A DNA stretch of 64,000 nt from Bacteroidaceae bacterium (lineage in GTDB: Bacteria; Bacteroidota; Bacteroidia; Bacteroidales; Bacteroidaceae). The position numbers were made by a program, and so were the translations under genes. Below, in pieces: positions 52,761 to 62,049 of the stretch (its first letter is position 1; the number at the start of each line of letters is the position of its first letter). The stretch spans positions 1 to 64,000 of the forward strand of contig JAILDV010000055.1 of the NCBI GenBank assembly GCA_024688885.1. The letters are read 5' to 3'. A model generated the notes under the pieces. That model was not told the DNA's origin. It made no database searches and worked only from the letters and a program-made list of their open reading frames with translations.

Positions 52761-52916
52761 CAAGTGAAAAGTGAAGAGTGAAAAGTGAAAAATCTAAGTA
52801 ACTTAATTTGGGGGGGAGTTATCGAAGTTAAAGAAGTTATCGAAGTTAAAGAAGTTATCGAAGTTAGCGACGATACTCTGTCAATGAGAAACGCTGTCAA
52901 CTGTCAACTGTCAACC
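52761..52916. repeat. Composite repeat block before pepD
   Basis: AGTGAAAAGTGAAG units, AAATCTAAGTAACTT, four GAAGTTATCGAAGTTAAA units, then CGATACTCTGTCAATGAG and CTGTCAACTGTCAACTG. The first two modules are the inverse of those at 19081-19119, and CGATACTCTG is also near 219. The gap holds no gene. Confidence 0.8.
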
Positions 52917-52929
52917 ATTCGTCTTCCTT

Positions 52930-54477
52930 CTATTCCACCCAGTTGTCTCGGTCGAGATTACGGTAACCAATGGCTTCGGCAATGTGGTGGCTCTGCACGT
53001 CTGCTGTACCTTCGAGGTCGGCAATGGTGCGTGACACTTTCAGAATGCGGTCGTAGGCACGGGCGGAGAGGTTGAACTTCCTCATGGCTGTGCGAAGGAG
53101 ATTGAGTGCCTGGTCGTCGAGTTGCACGTATTTCTGGAGCTGTGAGGTGGTCATCTGGGCATTGCAATGGATACCCTTTTGCCCTTGGAATCGATGCTCC
53201 TGAATCTGCCGAGCCTTCAGCACCCGTTCTCGGATGGCTGAGGATGATTCTCCTTTCGGAGCTTTGGCGATGTCTTCAAAAGGAACACTTTCCACCTCCA
53301 CCTGTATGTCTATCCTGTCCATGAGCGGACCGCTTATCTTGTTCATGTAGCGCTGAATCTGTGCAGGTGTGCAGACACATCGGCGGGTGGGGTGGTGATG
53401 GTAGCCGCAAGGACAGGGGTTCATAGATGCCACGAGCATGAAGGAGCATGGAAGGGTGAGGTTGTAGCGTGCACGAGAGATGGTGATGATGCGGTCTTCG
53501 AGCGGTTGTCGGAGTGTCTCCAGAACTGAACGGTTGAATTCTGGCAATTCGTCCATGAAGAGCACCCCATTGTGTGCCAGACATATTTCTCCAGGCATGA
53601 AAAGGTTGCCACCTCCTACAAGTGCCACATCAGAAATGGTGTGATGAGGGGAACGGAAAGGGCGTTGGCTGATGAGCGAGGTGTCTCGTTGCAGTTTTCC
53701 GGCGATGGAATGGATTTGGGTTGTTTCGAGACTTTCGCTGAGGGTGAGGGGTGGAAGGATGGAGGGAAGGCGTTTTGCCATCATGGACTTTCCGCATCCA
53801 GGGCTGCCCACGAGGATGATGTTGTGACCACCTGCCGCTGCCACCTCAAAAGCCCGTTTCACGTTCTCCTGCCCTTTCACTTCGTCAAAGTCGTAGGGGA
53901 AGGTGAACATCTGCGAATAGAATTCTTCACGGGCATTGACCACTGTGGGTTCGAGTGTGCTCATGCCACTGAAAAACGCCACAATGTCGTTCAGATGGCT
54001 CACTCCATACACTTTCAATCTGTTCACCACCGCTGCCTCACGGGCATTTTCAGCAGGGACGAAGAGTGCTTCGTAGCCCAATTCTCGTGCCTTGATGGAG
54101 ATGGGCAAGACTCCCTTGACGGGAAGGATGGTTCCATCGAGCCCCAATTCACCTACAAACATGAAGCGTTCGGGGCATTCTATCATGAGAAATTCGCAGG
54201 AGAGCATCACGCTGATGGCCATAGGCAGGTCGAAACCCGAACCTTCCTTGCGCATATCGGCAGGGGCAAGATTGACCACCACCGACTTGTTGGGCATCTT
54301 GTAGCCATTCACACGGAGTGCTGACTGCACACGTTCCTGACTTTCTTTCACGGCATTGTCGGGTAACCCCACTATGGTGAACTTGGCATTGCCACCCCCT
54401 TCAAAGTTGTCCACCTCGACGGTGACCACCATGGCATCCAATCCCTGCAATGCCGCACTGTACACTTTTGAAACCAT
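52930..54477 (-). CDS. comM: ComM/YifB-family AAA ATPase (Mg-chelatase-like)
   Basis: 515 residues. The N-terminal Lon-protease-like domain (1-180) lacks nothing obvious, followed by the AAA+ module: GSPGCGKSMMAKR (Walker A, about residue 222), NGVLFMDELPEF (Walker B), and the C-terminal lid with SARAYDRILKVSRTIADL. ComM is a hexameric helicase that extends branch migration during natural transformation; the family is also common in non-competent bacteria. A ComF-type gene is at 40150. It follows the TlpA-like gene by 15 bases. Confidence 0.93.
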   Translation of the reverse strand: MVSKVYSAALQGLDAMVVTVEVDNFEGGGNAKFTIVGLPDNAVKESQERVQSALRVNGYKMPNKSVVVNLAPADMRKEGSGFDLPMAISVMLSCEFLMIECPERFMFVGELGLDGTILPVKGVLPISIKARELGYEALFVPAENAREAAVVNRLKVYGVSHLNDIVAFFSGMSTLEPTVVNAREEFYSQMFTFPYDFDEVKGQENVKRAFEVAAAGGHNIILVGSPGCGKSMMAKRLPSILPPLTLSESLETTQIHSIAGKLQRDTSLISQRPFRSPHHTISDVALVGGGNLFMPGEICLAHNGVLFMDELPEFNRSVLETLRQPLEDRIITISRARYNLTLPCSFMLVASMNPCPCGYHHHPTRRCVCTPAQIQRYMNKISGPLMDRIDIQVEVESVPFEDIAKAPKGESSSAIRERVLKARQIQEHRFQGQKGIHCNAQMTTSQLQKYVQLDDQALNLLRTAMRKFNLSARAYDRILKVSRTIADLEGTADVQSHHIAEAIGYRNLDRDNWVE

Positions 54478-54492
54478 CTGCCTGCCTGACTT

Positions 54493-55512
54493 TTATCGTA
54501 TGTGTTTCTTCAACATCTCGGCCAGTTTGTCCACATTGTCACCACAATCCACCACTTGATGCTTTCGGTCTGTCAGGATGTAGTAGGGCACGGTGTTGAT
54601 GCCGATGAGTTTGATAGCTTTCGATTCGAAACCCTGCCCGTCACAGTAATGCTCAATGGTGGTGAGAGTGGTGTCAGGACGAATGGCATCTTCCCAACGG
54701 AAGGGTTCCACATCGAGCGAGACAGCCACCACCCGCAGTTTTCCGCCATCCAGCTGATTGTCACGCAGGGTGTTGCGGAGCCGCCACAGGAAGTCTGTCC
54801 CGTTGGGCATCCACGTTGCCCAGAAAGCAATCAGGTTGTAGTCTTTCGTTGACTGCCAAAGCTTGACGGTCTTTCGGTCTTTTCTGGTGAGGGGAGCATC
54901 TGGAAGTTTCTTTCCCACCTCACGTCGGTCGGCATTGGCGAGTTTGCTTTCGATGTCGAGCAAGGCATGGTGATGGGGGTGCTTTGCCTTCAGCACTTTC
55001 AGAAGCTCTTTCAATTCGGCATTGCCCACTTCTTCGTTTTGGGCAAAATACTGGTCGAAGAGATAGAGGGCGACGGGCGAAACGGGGTTGTCCTTGATGT
55101 AGGTGCGTGCGGTGTTGGTAGTCAGGGAAGGGTTCTTCGTATATGTCTCTTCCCTGAATCTGTTCATCAGTTCATTCTCTTCACTGCCGCTCACCACGTA
55201 GTTCTTCAGGTCGTTGGCTGTTGCCTCATACTCGATGTCGTCGCCAGGACCTGCAAAGATGACCTGCTCCACACCGTTGGGAAAGACGAGCATGAAGGGA
55301 GTCACCTCGTCAGTCTCTCCTCTGTAGCGGAACTTGCCGCCTTGGATGGTCAGGGTGTCGAGACGGGCATTGTCGCCACTGAGATTGTAGATGTAGAGTT
55401 CACCTGCCTGCATGTCACGGAAGCTCCCCCTGATTCGGAAGGAGTTGCCATCGGAACCACATGCCGCCAACAGCGTCATGATAGCCCCACCTATCAACAC
55501 TTTCATTTTCAT
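54493..55512 (-). CDS. TlpA-like lipoprotein lacking the redox cysteines
   Basis: 339 residues from the ATG at 55512. The signal peptide ends in a lipobox (LLAACGS, Cys18). Residues 25-110 look like the DUF4369 domain common before TlpA domains, and residues 200-339 are a thioredoxin fold (LIAFWATWMPNGTDF). The usual WCxxC is WMPNG (residues 234-238), so both redox cysteines are gone while the fold and the cis-Pro (VPYYILTD) remain. It may be a structural or binding protein rather than an oxidoreductase. Longer in-frame starts were rejected since they overlap the upstream gene. Confidence 0.87.
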   Translation of the reverse strand: MKMKVLIGGAIMTLLAACGSDGNSFRIRGSFRDMQAGELYIYNLSGDNARLDTLTIQGGKFRYRGETDEVTPFMLVFPNGVEQVIFAGPGDDIEYEATANDLKNYVVSGSEENELMNRFREETYTKNPSLTTNTARTYIKDNPVSPVALYLFDQYFAQNEEVGNAELKELLKVLKAKHPHHHALLDIESKLANADRREVGKKLPDAPLTRKDRKTVKLWQSTKDYNLIAFWATWMPNGTDFLWRLRNTLRDNQLDGGKLRVVAVSLDVEPFRWEDAIRPDTTLTTIEHYCDGQGFESKAIKLIGINTVPYYILTDRKHQVVDCGDNVDKLAEMLKKHIR

Positions 55513-55555
55513 TCGTCTCAACTTACATCTCATGTCTCTTGTCACTATAGCATTT

Positions 55556-57229
55556 CTACTGATTGTAGTCGGAGAATTCGGCATCGTTGGCAGCACGCTT
55601 TGCCAGCGAAGCATCCATAGCAATCGCCTTGGCAAGGTTGTCCTTCACCTCCGCTTTGTCCTCCATACGTGCTGCAAGAATGGCACGCAGATAGTAGGTC
55701 ATAGCATCAGGATTCTTGATGTTGCCCAAAATCTGGAGCGCATCGGCATAGTCTTGCGAGAGGATATGGGAGAGGGCTGCACTGTTGTTGGCAGACTTGG
55801 CAAACTTGGCAGCAGCCTGTGGATAGCGGCTCTGTGCCACATAGAGGTGTCCGAGTGCCTCGTCAAAGTTGTTGGCACTCACACCCTTGGCAATGAATGT
55901 CTCAGCATCCTGGAACTGTCCGTTCTGAATGGCGAGCATGCCCAAATTGACATTAGGTTCGGCTGCATTGGCATTGATGCCAAGTGCCTGACGCAGATAA
56001 GATTGTGCAGTTTCTGTGTCACCACGACGCATGGCGAGTTCACCGAGGTTGTTGTAGGCACGGTAGTCGTTGGGGAAGAGCGACACGGTCTTCTTCAGGA
56101 TAGTCTCCTTTTGTGCATCGCTGGTGGAAAGGATGTTTGCGGCATAGACGAGTTCTTCCACGCTCAACTTGGAGGCATCACCATTCACCAACTGCATGAT
56201 GGCTTCGTCGCTGCGACCAATCACATCGTAGTTAATGACCATACGGGCACGGCGCAACTCTGGCAGCACTGCATCAGCCAGTTCCTTATACACCACTGCC
56301 ACATTGCGGATTTCACGCTCACGCTGTTCAGGGTCTTGATACATGGAGAGCACTCGCAAGATGATTTCCTTGTCTTGCAAATTTGACTGTGACACCAATG
56401 CCTGGAAACCTTCCCAGTCCTCAGCCGTGTATTTTGTGTCCACATTGGTGGCAAGCTGATTCTGCTTCAACTGCTGGTTCACATAGCCTTCCGACACTGC
56501 TCCACGCTTTTCTGCCAGACGCTCGTTGATGGCATAGGCACCATCTGGAGAGGCATAGGCACTCACTTCAATATTGTTCAACACAAGGCTTTGTTCATCG
56601 CTCTTGATGTTCTTGAGTGTCTTGATAAAGTCCTGCACGGTTTGCGTGTTCAGTTCGCTGCCACGCAGATTTGCTTGACCAATGAGGAACTTTACGGCTG
56701 CTTCCTGCTTCTGGCTGATGATACGCTGGAAATTGTCGGGAGCCACACCGAAGTTCGCTGTCTTGGCAGTCTTCGTGATGAGCGATGCGGTGCATTGTGT
56801 ACCGTAGCCAATCTTCACTGTCGGCATCTTCACCGTCTTCTTGCCCACTTTGGCATTGAACTGCATCATCAGGTCGCTCTTTTCCATGCCGTCAACGAAA
56901 GGCACTGAAAAACGCATGGTGGCATGACCGCCATTCTTGAAAGAGATGATGGTGTTGTTAGCCTCCACCTTCTCACCCTGCAAGGTGAACGGGTCTCCTG
57001 CCGATGCTCCGCCATCCCATTTCAGTACAGGCGTACACTCCACCACAGCCTTCTTGTTCATTGCCTTGGCAGGCACGTTGATGCTGATGGTGGCAGGCAC
57101 CTCACCCGCCACATACTCCAGTGGAGTGGGCGACACTGCGAAATTGTCCGACACAAATGCTTTCTGTTTGCTGCAACCTGACAGCAGTACCATTGCGCTC
57201 GCTGCCGACAGCCAAATAATCTTCTTCAT
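55556..57229 (-). CDS. Lipoprotein with OmpA-like segment and TPR repeats
   Basis: 557 residues from the ATG at 57229. A signal peptide with lipobox (LLSGCSK) makes it an envelope lipoprotein. The middle (about 215-300) has VSAYASPDGAYAINERLAEKRG, like the peptidoglycan-binding part of OmpA domains. Residues 370-540 hold about four tetratricopeptide-type helical repeats (AYNNLGELAMRRGDTETAQS, NVNLGMLAIQNGQFQDAETF). I recall related proteins in Bacteroidales, but the function is unclear. It lies 17 bases after the permease gene. Confidence 0.85.
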   Translation of the reverse strand: MKKIIWLSAASAMVLLSGCSKQKAFVSDNFAVSPTPLEYVAGEVPATISINVPAKAMNKKAVVECTPVLKWDGGASAGDPFTLQGEKVEANNTIISFKNGGHATMRFSVPFVDGMEKSDLMMQFNAKVGKKTVKMPTVKIGYGTQCTASLITKTAKTANFGVAPDNFQRIISQKQEAAVKFLIGQANLRGSELNTQTVQDFIKTLKNIKSDEQSLVLNNIEVSAYASPDGAYAINERLAEKRGAVSEGYVNQQLKQNQLATNVDTKYTAEDWEGFQALVSQSNLQDKEIILRVLSMYQDPEQREREIRNVAVVYKELADAVLPELRRARMVINYDVIGRSDEAIMQLVNGDASKLSVEELVYAANILSTSDAQKETILKKTVSLFPNDYRAYNNLGELAMRRGDTETAQSYLRQALGINANAAEPNVNLGMLAIQNGQFQDAETFIAKGVSANNFDEALGHLYVAQSRYPQAAAKFAKSANNSAALSHILSQDYADALQILGNIKNPDAMTYYLRAILAARMEDKAEVKDNLAKAIAMDASLAKRAANDAEFSDYNQ

Positions 57230-57246
57230 ATTGTTTTTGTATTTGT

Positions 57247-58488
57247 TTAGTTTCTTGTTTGTCTTGTATATTTTCTGCTCAAATGCCGCACGGGATACCA
57301 CACCGAGAGGAACCCGACAGCAATGACCGTCACCAGCACCAGCACGACATCTGTGGCATGCACACTGACGGGATAGGCGTTGATGATGTAGCTCCCTTCG
57401 CTGTTGCCGAAACGAATGATTCCGAACTCCTGTTGCAGCCAGCAAAGCAGCAATCCGACAGCAATGCCGATGACCGCTCCCAACAACGAAATCATCCTGC
57501 CCTCCATCATGAAGATGCTGCTGATTTGATGCTCGTTCGCACCCAGATTCCGCAACGTGATGGCATCCTGCTTCTTGTCAATGATGAGCATCGAGAGCGA
57601 ACCGATGATGTTGAAGCAGGCAATCACCAGGATAAACGTCAGGAAGATGTAGGAGATGAGCTTCTCAATCTGCATGATTTTGAATGTGTCCTCCTGCTGC
57701 TCATAGCGGTCTTTCACCACATATTTCTCTCCCAACATCTGTTGCAGACGAGCCTTCACCTTCTGCACATCGGCACCCTCACGCACCTTCATCTCCACAG
57801 CCGACACCTCGCCCTCACGTTCAAACAACCGACGGGTGAAGGCTATGTTTGTGATGACATACTGCGAATCATACTTGTTCTGCTTCACCATGAAGCCCAC
57901 TCTCGGCGAGTATAGTTCCTCCTGATTCAGGCTCTCACGCGGGTCATTCAGGTCAATGCGCTCACCCTTCCGTGGGGCATACACCTGAATGGGGTCACCG
58001 AAATCGGTGGATTGTCCCAACTGCATCAGCAGGTTTGCCCCCAAAATGCCATAATCAATCACGTCGGCATGGAGTTCAAACACCCCCTCGCCAATCAAGA
58101 TACGGTCAATGCCCGTCAACTCCTCAAAATTGTCCTCCACACCCTTCACCGTCGCCATCACCTGACGATTGTTGAGCATCAGCAGCGCTTGGTCTTCCAG
58201 TGTCTCCGTACATACGGCTATATCTTTGTCAGTCTTCAACGCCCTCAGTTCCTTCACGTCGGCAGCCATGAACTTACCCACCGCAGGCACCACCTTCAGC
58301 TGTGGATCCATCGCCGTGAACAACCCAGCCACCATGTCCTGAAACCCGTTGAACACCGACAGGATGCATACCAGCGCAGCCGTCGCAATTGCCACACCAC
58401 ACACCGACACACCCGAAATGATGTTGATGGCGCTGTGCGACTTCTTTGACAGCAAGTATCGCTTAGCTATGTAGAATGAAACATTCAT
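57247..58488 (-). CDS. LolC/LolE-type ABC transporter permease (FtsX family)
   Basis: 413 residues. An N-terminal membrane helix follows IAKRYLLSKKSHSAINIISG, then a large periplasmic domain (about 50-270), then three more membrane segments in the FtsX domain (about 275-405), with the family motif LGANEHQISSIFMMEG. LolCDE moves lipoproteins from the inner membrane to the LolA carrier; a role in macrolide-type export is also possible for this family. No ATPase gene is adjacent. The start overlaps the rbfA stop by four bases. Confidence 0.88.
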   Translation of the reverse strand: MNVSFYIAKRYLLSKKSHSAINIISGVSVCGVAIATAALVCILSVFNGFQDMVAGLFTAMDPQLKVVPAVGKFMAADVKELRALKTDKDIAVCTETLEDQALLMLNNRQVMATVKGVEDNFEELTGIDRILIGEGVFELHADVIDYGILGANLLMQLGQSTDFGDPIQVYAPRKGERIDLNDPRESLNQEELYSPRVGFMVKQNKYDSQYVITNIAFTRRLFEREGEVSAVEMKVREGADVQKVKARLQQMLGEKYVVKDRYEQQEDTFKIMQIEKLISYIFLTFILVIACFNIIGSLSMLIIDKKQDAITLRNLGANEHQISSIFMMEGRMISLLGAVIGIAVGLLLCWLQQEFGIIRFGNSEGSYIINAYPVSVHATDVVLVLVTVIAVGFLSVWYPVRHLSRKYTRQTRN

Positions 58489-58856
58489 GCACCCTCACCC
58501 TCAGAAGAGGGGGTATGAGAAGGAGTCTTCAGCAACTTGTCAATATTCTCCACATAATCCAGCGAATCGTCCAGAAAAAACTTCAATTCAGGGATGATGC
58601 GCAATTGGTGACGTTCCAGCTTGCCCAACTCATAGCGAATCTCGCTAGCATGTTCGTTCACGTTCTGCAGCACCTCCTGTGCTTTCTCCGAAGGGAAGAT
58701 GCTCAGATATGCTTTCGCCACGCTCAGGTCAGGACTAATCCTCACCACACTCACGCTCACCAGCAGATTCCTTGTCTGCCTTGTCTGTGCCTGAAAAATG
58801 CCCGCCAAATCCTTTTGAATCAGCCGTGCAATCTTATTCTGTCTTGTTGTTTCCAT
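58485..58856 (-). CDS. rbfA: 30S ribosome-binding factor A
   Basis: 123 residues. RbfA is a KH-domain protein needed for late 16S maturation, especially in the cold. It has RQNKIARLIQKDLAGIF at the start and VSVVRISPDLSVAKAYLSIF in the middle, and ends with a short tail including SHTPSSEGEG. It is followed by the permease through a four-base overlap and begins a likely operon rbfA-permease-TPR lipoprotein-TlpA-comM. Confidence 0.93.
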   Translation of the reverse strand: METTRQNKIARLIQKDLAGIFQAQTRQTRNLLVSVSVVRISPDLSVAKAYLSIFPSEKAQEVLQNVNEHASEIRYELGKLERHQLRIIPELKFFLDDSLDYVENIDKLLKTPSHTPSSEGEGA

Positions 58857-58915
58857 ATCTTTGAAAATTAAAAGCTAAAGTTTCGCAAGTTTTAATATTT
58901 TGAAGTGTTTGTCAT

Positions 58916-59042
58916 GCTGACAGTTGACAGTTTAGGGTTTAGGGTTTAGGGTTTAGGGTTTAGGGTTTAGGGTTTAGAGTTTAGGGTTTAGAGTTTAGAG
59001 ATTCAATTCCTCATTCCTAACTCCTCATTCCTCATTCCTCAT
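58916..59042. repeat. Three-module repeat block, inverse orientation
   Basis: Read on the minus strand: GGAATGAGGAATTGAATCTC, then about twelve TAAACTC/TAAACCC units, then CTGTCAACTGTCAG. This is the same order (GGAATTA-type, linker, TAAACCC-type, CTGTCAA-type) as at 24903 and, in part, 27416 and 32396. Near 58881, TTTCGCAAGTTTTA also matches the left-edge element. Confidence 0.85.
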
Positions 59043-59680
59043 TTTTCATTTTTTTTAATGATTGTCAATCCGTCTCTCAGAGGCAATATCACCTTCTCCA
59101 CTCTGTCATCCTTTGCCACCCAGTCATTGAAAGCACGGATGCCTTCTGTTTGGGCATCCTTTGCCTCCTCTTCCACCACATGTCCATCCCATAGCGTGTT
59201 GTCGGCGAGGATATATCCTCCCACATTCAGGTGCTTCATCACCATCTCATAATATTCCACATACTTGCGCTTGTCACCATCGATAAATGCCATGTCAAAC
59301 ATCAGTCCTAACTTCGGCACCACCTCCAACGCATCACCGATGTGCATCGTAATCTTGTCCTTGTAAGGAGAACCTTGAAACCACGGCAACGTGAAGTCCT
59401 CCTGCTCATCGTTAATCTCCACCGTGTGAAGATGTCCACCCTCAGGCAATCCCTCCGCAATGCACAAACCCGAATAGCCGCTATATGTGCCGATTTCCAG
59501 CACCATCTTCGGTTGCACCATCCCCACCAGCATCTTCAGCAATCTTCCTTGCAAGTGACCACTCGCCATGCGTCCATAGAGCAAGTGCAACTGAGTTGCC
59601 CTCCATAGACGGTGCAGGTAGTCACTCTCCTTGTCTATGTGGGAGAGGATGTAGTCGTCTATTCGCTCACTTTCCGTCAT
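59039..59680 (-). CDS. O-methyltransferase (caffeoyl-CoA/catechol type, class I)
   Basis: 213 residues, no signal peptide. The S-adenosylmethionine site is VLEIGTYSGYSGLCIA (motif I, about residue 60) with LHTVEIND as the acidic loop after it, and the catalytic metal ligands are in MAFIDGDKRKYVEY and ILADNTLWDG. The substrate cannot be told from sequence. Its start overlaps the aroQ stop by 14 bases. Confidence 0.92.
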   Translation of the reverse strand: MTESERIDDYILSHIDKESDYLHRLWRATQLHLLYGRMASGHLQGRLLKMLVGMVQPKMVLEIGTYSGYSGLCIAEGLPEGGHLHTVEINDEQEDFTLPWFQGSPYKDKITMHIGDALEVVPKLGLMFDMAFIDGDKRKYVEYYEMVMKHLNVGGYILADNTLWDGHVVEEEAKDAQTEGIRAFNDWVAKDDRVEKVILPLRDGLTIIKKNEK

Positions 59681-60098
59681 GGTTCTTCAGTGCCTCCACG
59701 CCCAGTCGGTAGCTGTCCAATCCAAACCCGCAAATCACACCCAGACAGGCACAGCTGATCATCGACTTGTGACGGAAATCTTCACGTTGATGCACGTTCG
59801 AGATGTGCACCTCCACCACAGGTGTTTTCACTCCACGGATGGCATCCTGCAAAGCGATGCTCGTGTGCGTGTAAGCCCCTGCATTCAGCACGATGCCGTC
59901 CCACGAGAAGCCCACCTCATGAATCTTGTTAATCAGTTCGCCCTCCACATTCGACTGGTAATAAGCCAGTTCCACATCGGGAAACATCCGCTTCAATTCC
60001 TCAAAATACACCTCGAAGCCCTTCGAACCGTAGATGCCAGGCTCTCGTTTGCCCAACAAGTTCAAGTTGGGGCCATTCAGAATTAGAATCTTCTTCAT
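59667..60098 (-). CDS. aroQ: Type II 3-dehydroquinate dehydratase
   Basis: 143 residues, the normal dodecameric type II length. It dehydrates 3-dehydroquinate in the shikimate pathway. The N-terminus ILNGPNLNLLGKREPGIYG carries the catalytic Tyr-containing loop (residues 4-22), and NAGAYTHTSIALQDAI and VEVHISNVHQREDFRHKS complete the active site. A longer frame upstream was rejected: the ATG at 60098 begins the standard N-terminus and a -7 box lies 22 bases before it. Confidence 0.96.
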   Translation of the reverse strand: MKKILILNGPNLNLLGKREPGIYGSKGFEVYFEELKRMFPDVELAYYQSNVEGELINKIHEVGFSWDGIVLNAGAYTHTSIALQDAIRGVKTPVVEVHISNVHQREDFRHKSMISCACLGVICGFGLDSYRLGVEALKNHDGK

Positions 60099-60119
60099 GT
60101 TCTTAATACAATTATGTGT

Positions 60120-60128
60120 GCAAAGATA
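60120..60128 (-). promoter_or_regulatory. aroQ -7 box
   Basis: TATCTTTGC on the minus strand, 21 bases upstream of the aroQ ATG. Confidence 0.7.
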
Positions 60129-60183
60129 GCCCTTTTTTTCGACATTCCCATCACAAATATAGCATTTAAATGAAATTAAGGCA

Positions 60184-61221
60184 TCACCGATTTTCAGCAA
60201 TGCCCAAAATCCGCTCCTTAGCCTCGTCGAGCAAGGCAAAGAGTTCCTCCTGCGTCTCAGCACGCAGAATCTTGACGCGTGTCTGACGGAAGTCTGGAAT
60301 GCCCTTGAAAAGGGGACTGTTGGCAAGGTGTCGTCTCACGTGCATGATGCCGCCGAGTTCTGTGCGCTTGCGCTCCTTCAGTGCATTGTCCTCACGAAGG
60401 GAATACTCCACACTCTTTTTCACTTGCCGTTTCAGCACGTCCATCTTCCAATCGAGCGTCATGCTCTCATCGTGAAGCCCAGTGTCAAGATAGGTGCGTA
60501 CATCCTTGAAGAGCCAAGGTTGACCGAATGTGGCACGCCCAATCATCACGGCATCCACACCATAGCGGCTGAAAGCATCAGCAGCCTGTTCAGCCGTGCA
60601 GATGTCGCCATTGCCGATGATGGGGATGTGCATGCGTGGATTCCGTTTCACCTCACCGATGAGTGTCCAGTCAGCCTCTCCTTGATACATCTGGCTACGC
60701 GTTCTGCCGTGAATGGTCAGCGCCTCAATGCCGCAATCCTGCAGTTGCTCTGCCAATTCCACGATGATTTTGTTCTGATGGTCCCATCCCAAGCGGGTTT
60801 TCACCGTGACAGGAATGCTCACCGCCTTCACCACCTCACGTGTGATGTCGAGCATCAGCGGCACATTTCTCAGCATGCCGGCACCAGCACCCTTGCCCGC
60901 CACCTTCTTCACGGGGCAACCAAAATTGATGTCGAGCATGTCGGGATGCGCCTCGCTTTCCACCATCTTGGCGGCCTCCACCATGCTCGGCACGTCGCGT
61001 CCGTAAATCTGTATGGCGACAGGGCGTTCACGGTCATCCACCCGAATCTTTTCCAGCGAGCGGTTCACATTGCGAATGAGCGCATCGGCACTGACAAACT
61101 CCGAATACACCATGCTTGCCCCGAACTCCTTACACAGAAGCCTGAAAGCCTGATCTGTCACGTCCTCCATGGGCGCCAACAGAACAGGCTTTTCTCCAAG
61201 ACTGATGTTACTTATCTTCAC
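60184..61221 (-). CDS. dusB: tRNA-dihydrouridine synthase (DusB type)
   Basis: 345 residues from a GTG start at 61221. Dus enzymes reduce uridines in the tRNA D-loop with FMN and NADPH. Family features: LLAPMEDVTDQAFR (residues 14-27), the catalytic Cys in NFGCPVKKVAGKGAGAG, and the FMN-binding IGNGDI and VDAVMIGRATFG. The GTG was chosen because homologues begin KI-NI-LG at this point, AGGAG-like bases precede it, and it starts 1 base after the rubredoxin stop. A reading from upstream ATGs would overlap rubredoxin. Confidence 0.93.
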   Translation of the reverse strand: MKISNISLGEKPVLLAPMEDVTDQAFRLLCKEFGASMVYSEFVSADALIRNVNRSLEKIRVDDRERPVAIQIYGRDVPSMVEAAKMVESEAHPDMLDINFGCPVKKVAGKGAGAGMLRNVPLMLDITREVVKAVSIPVTVKTRLGWDHQNKIIVELAEQLQDCGIEALTIHGRTRSQMYQGEADWTLIGEVKRNPRMHIPIIGNGDICTAEQAADAFSRYGVDAVMIGRATFGQPWLFKDVRTYLDTGLHDESMTLDWKMDVLKRQVKKSVEYSLREDNALKERKRTELGGIMHVRRHLANSPLFKGIPDFRQTRVKILRAETQEELFALLDEAKERILGIAENR

Positions 61222-61222
61222 G

Positions 61223-61381
61223 TTATGCCTCCGAAAAATCACTCTTGCCCACACCGCAGAGAGGGCATTCGAAATCATCGGGCAGGTCTTCAAAAGCCGT
61301 ACCAGGCTCTATGCCGCCTTCCGGATAGCCTACTTCTGGGTCATACTCCCAACCGCAGGTGTCACATACATACTTTTTCAT
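61223..61381 (-). CDS. Rubredoxin
   Basis: 52 residues. Rubredoxin is a small one-iron electron carrier. The two Cys pairs are in [11 protein letters not shown] and [10 protein letters not shown]. It is the likely electron donor to the rubrerythrin encoded just upstream (its start is 2-5 bases after that stop). An adjacent ATG at 61384 is an equal candidate start. dusB follows after one base, so the three genes are one unit. Confidence 0.92.
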   Translation of the reverse strand: MKKYVCDTCGWEYDPEVGYPEGGIEPGTAFEDLPDDFECPLCGVGKSDFSEA

Positions 61382-61386
61382 CATCA

Positions 61387-61950
61387 CTACTTGAAAAATC
61401 TGTTATACAATCCTTGGAAACCAGCACCGTGACGTGCTTCGTCCTTCGCCATCTCGTGAACGGTGTCGTGAATGGCGTCGAGGTTCAGCTTCTTAGCCAC
61501 CTTTGCAATTTCCAGTTTGCCGGCGCAAGCACCTTCCTCTGCTTCCATGCGCTTCTTCAGGTTGGTCTTGGTGTCCCAAACCACCTCGCCGAGCAGTTCA
61601 GCAAAGCGTGAAGCGTGGTCAGCCTCCTCGTAGGCATAGCGGCGGAAAGCTTCAGAAACCTCTGGGTAGCCTTCGCGGTCAGCCTGACGAGCCATTGCCA
61701 AATACATGCCCACTTCGGTGCATTCACCCATAAAGTGGTCTTTCAGACCTTGCAGCACGAATGCGCCCTCTTCACCTTCTGGGATAGCCTTAGCCACACC
61801 CAATTCATGTTCACAAGCGAAAATCAGTCCTTCAGTTTCTTCCTTCTCCTTGAACTTTGAGCCAGGAACCTTACACTGTGGACACTTCTCTGGAGGGTTC
61901 TCTCCCTCATACACATAGCCACACACGGGGCATACCCATTTTTTTGCCAT
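61387..61950 (-). CDS. Reverse rubrerythrin (NADH peroxidase type)
   Basis: 187 residues. The rubredoxin-like domain is at the N-terminus ([10 protein letters not shown] and CPQCKVPGS), the reverse of classical rubrerythrin. The di-iron ferritin-like domain follows, with metal ligands in [24 protein letters not shown] and KDEARHG. Such proteins reduce hydrogen peroxide to water with electrons from rubredoxin in anaerobes. First gene of the unit with rubredoxin and dusB. The -7 box is about 100 bases upstream, leaving a long leader with a hairpin. Confidence 0.94.
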   Translation of the reverse strand: MAKKWVCPVCGYVYEGENPPEKCPQCKVPGSKFKEKEETEGLIFACEHELGVAKAIPEGEEGAFVLQGLKDHFMGECTEVGMYLAMARQADREGYPEVSEAFRRYAYEEADHASRFAELLGEVVWDTKTNLKKRMEAEEGACAGKLEIAKVAKKLNLDAIHDTVHEMAKDEARHGAGFQGLYNRFFK

Positions 61951-62007
61951 AAATGTTAGAGTTTTAAAATTAGTAATATTTTTAGTTAACGCTCTTCTTC
62001 ATTCACA

Positions 62008-62022
62008 GGGTGTCAGACACCC
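62008..62022. promoter_or_regulatory. Hairpin in the rubrerythrin leader
   Basis: GGGTGTCAGACACCC is a perfect short inverted repeat about 58 bases before the rubrerythrin ATG and downstream of the -7 box at 62050-62058. It could be an operator for a redox regulator or an mRNA hairpin. Confidence 0.45.
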
Positions 62023-62049
62023 TTCTATCTCTCCTTTCGAATTAGAGTT

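Noticed and set aside
58921-58990. TTTAGGG arrays as telomere repeats
   Set aside because: The unit equals the plant telomere heptamer, but it is one module of dispersed blocks inside a bacterial chromosome, mixed with TTTAGAG units and flanked by genes on both sides.
60328-61611. 427-codon open frame on the plus strand
   Set aside because: It runs antisense across dusB, rubredoxin and part of rubrerythrin, so it cannot be one real gene.
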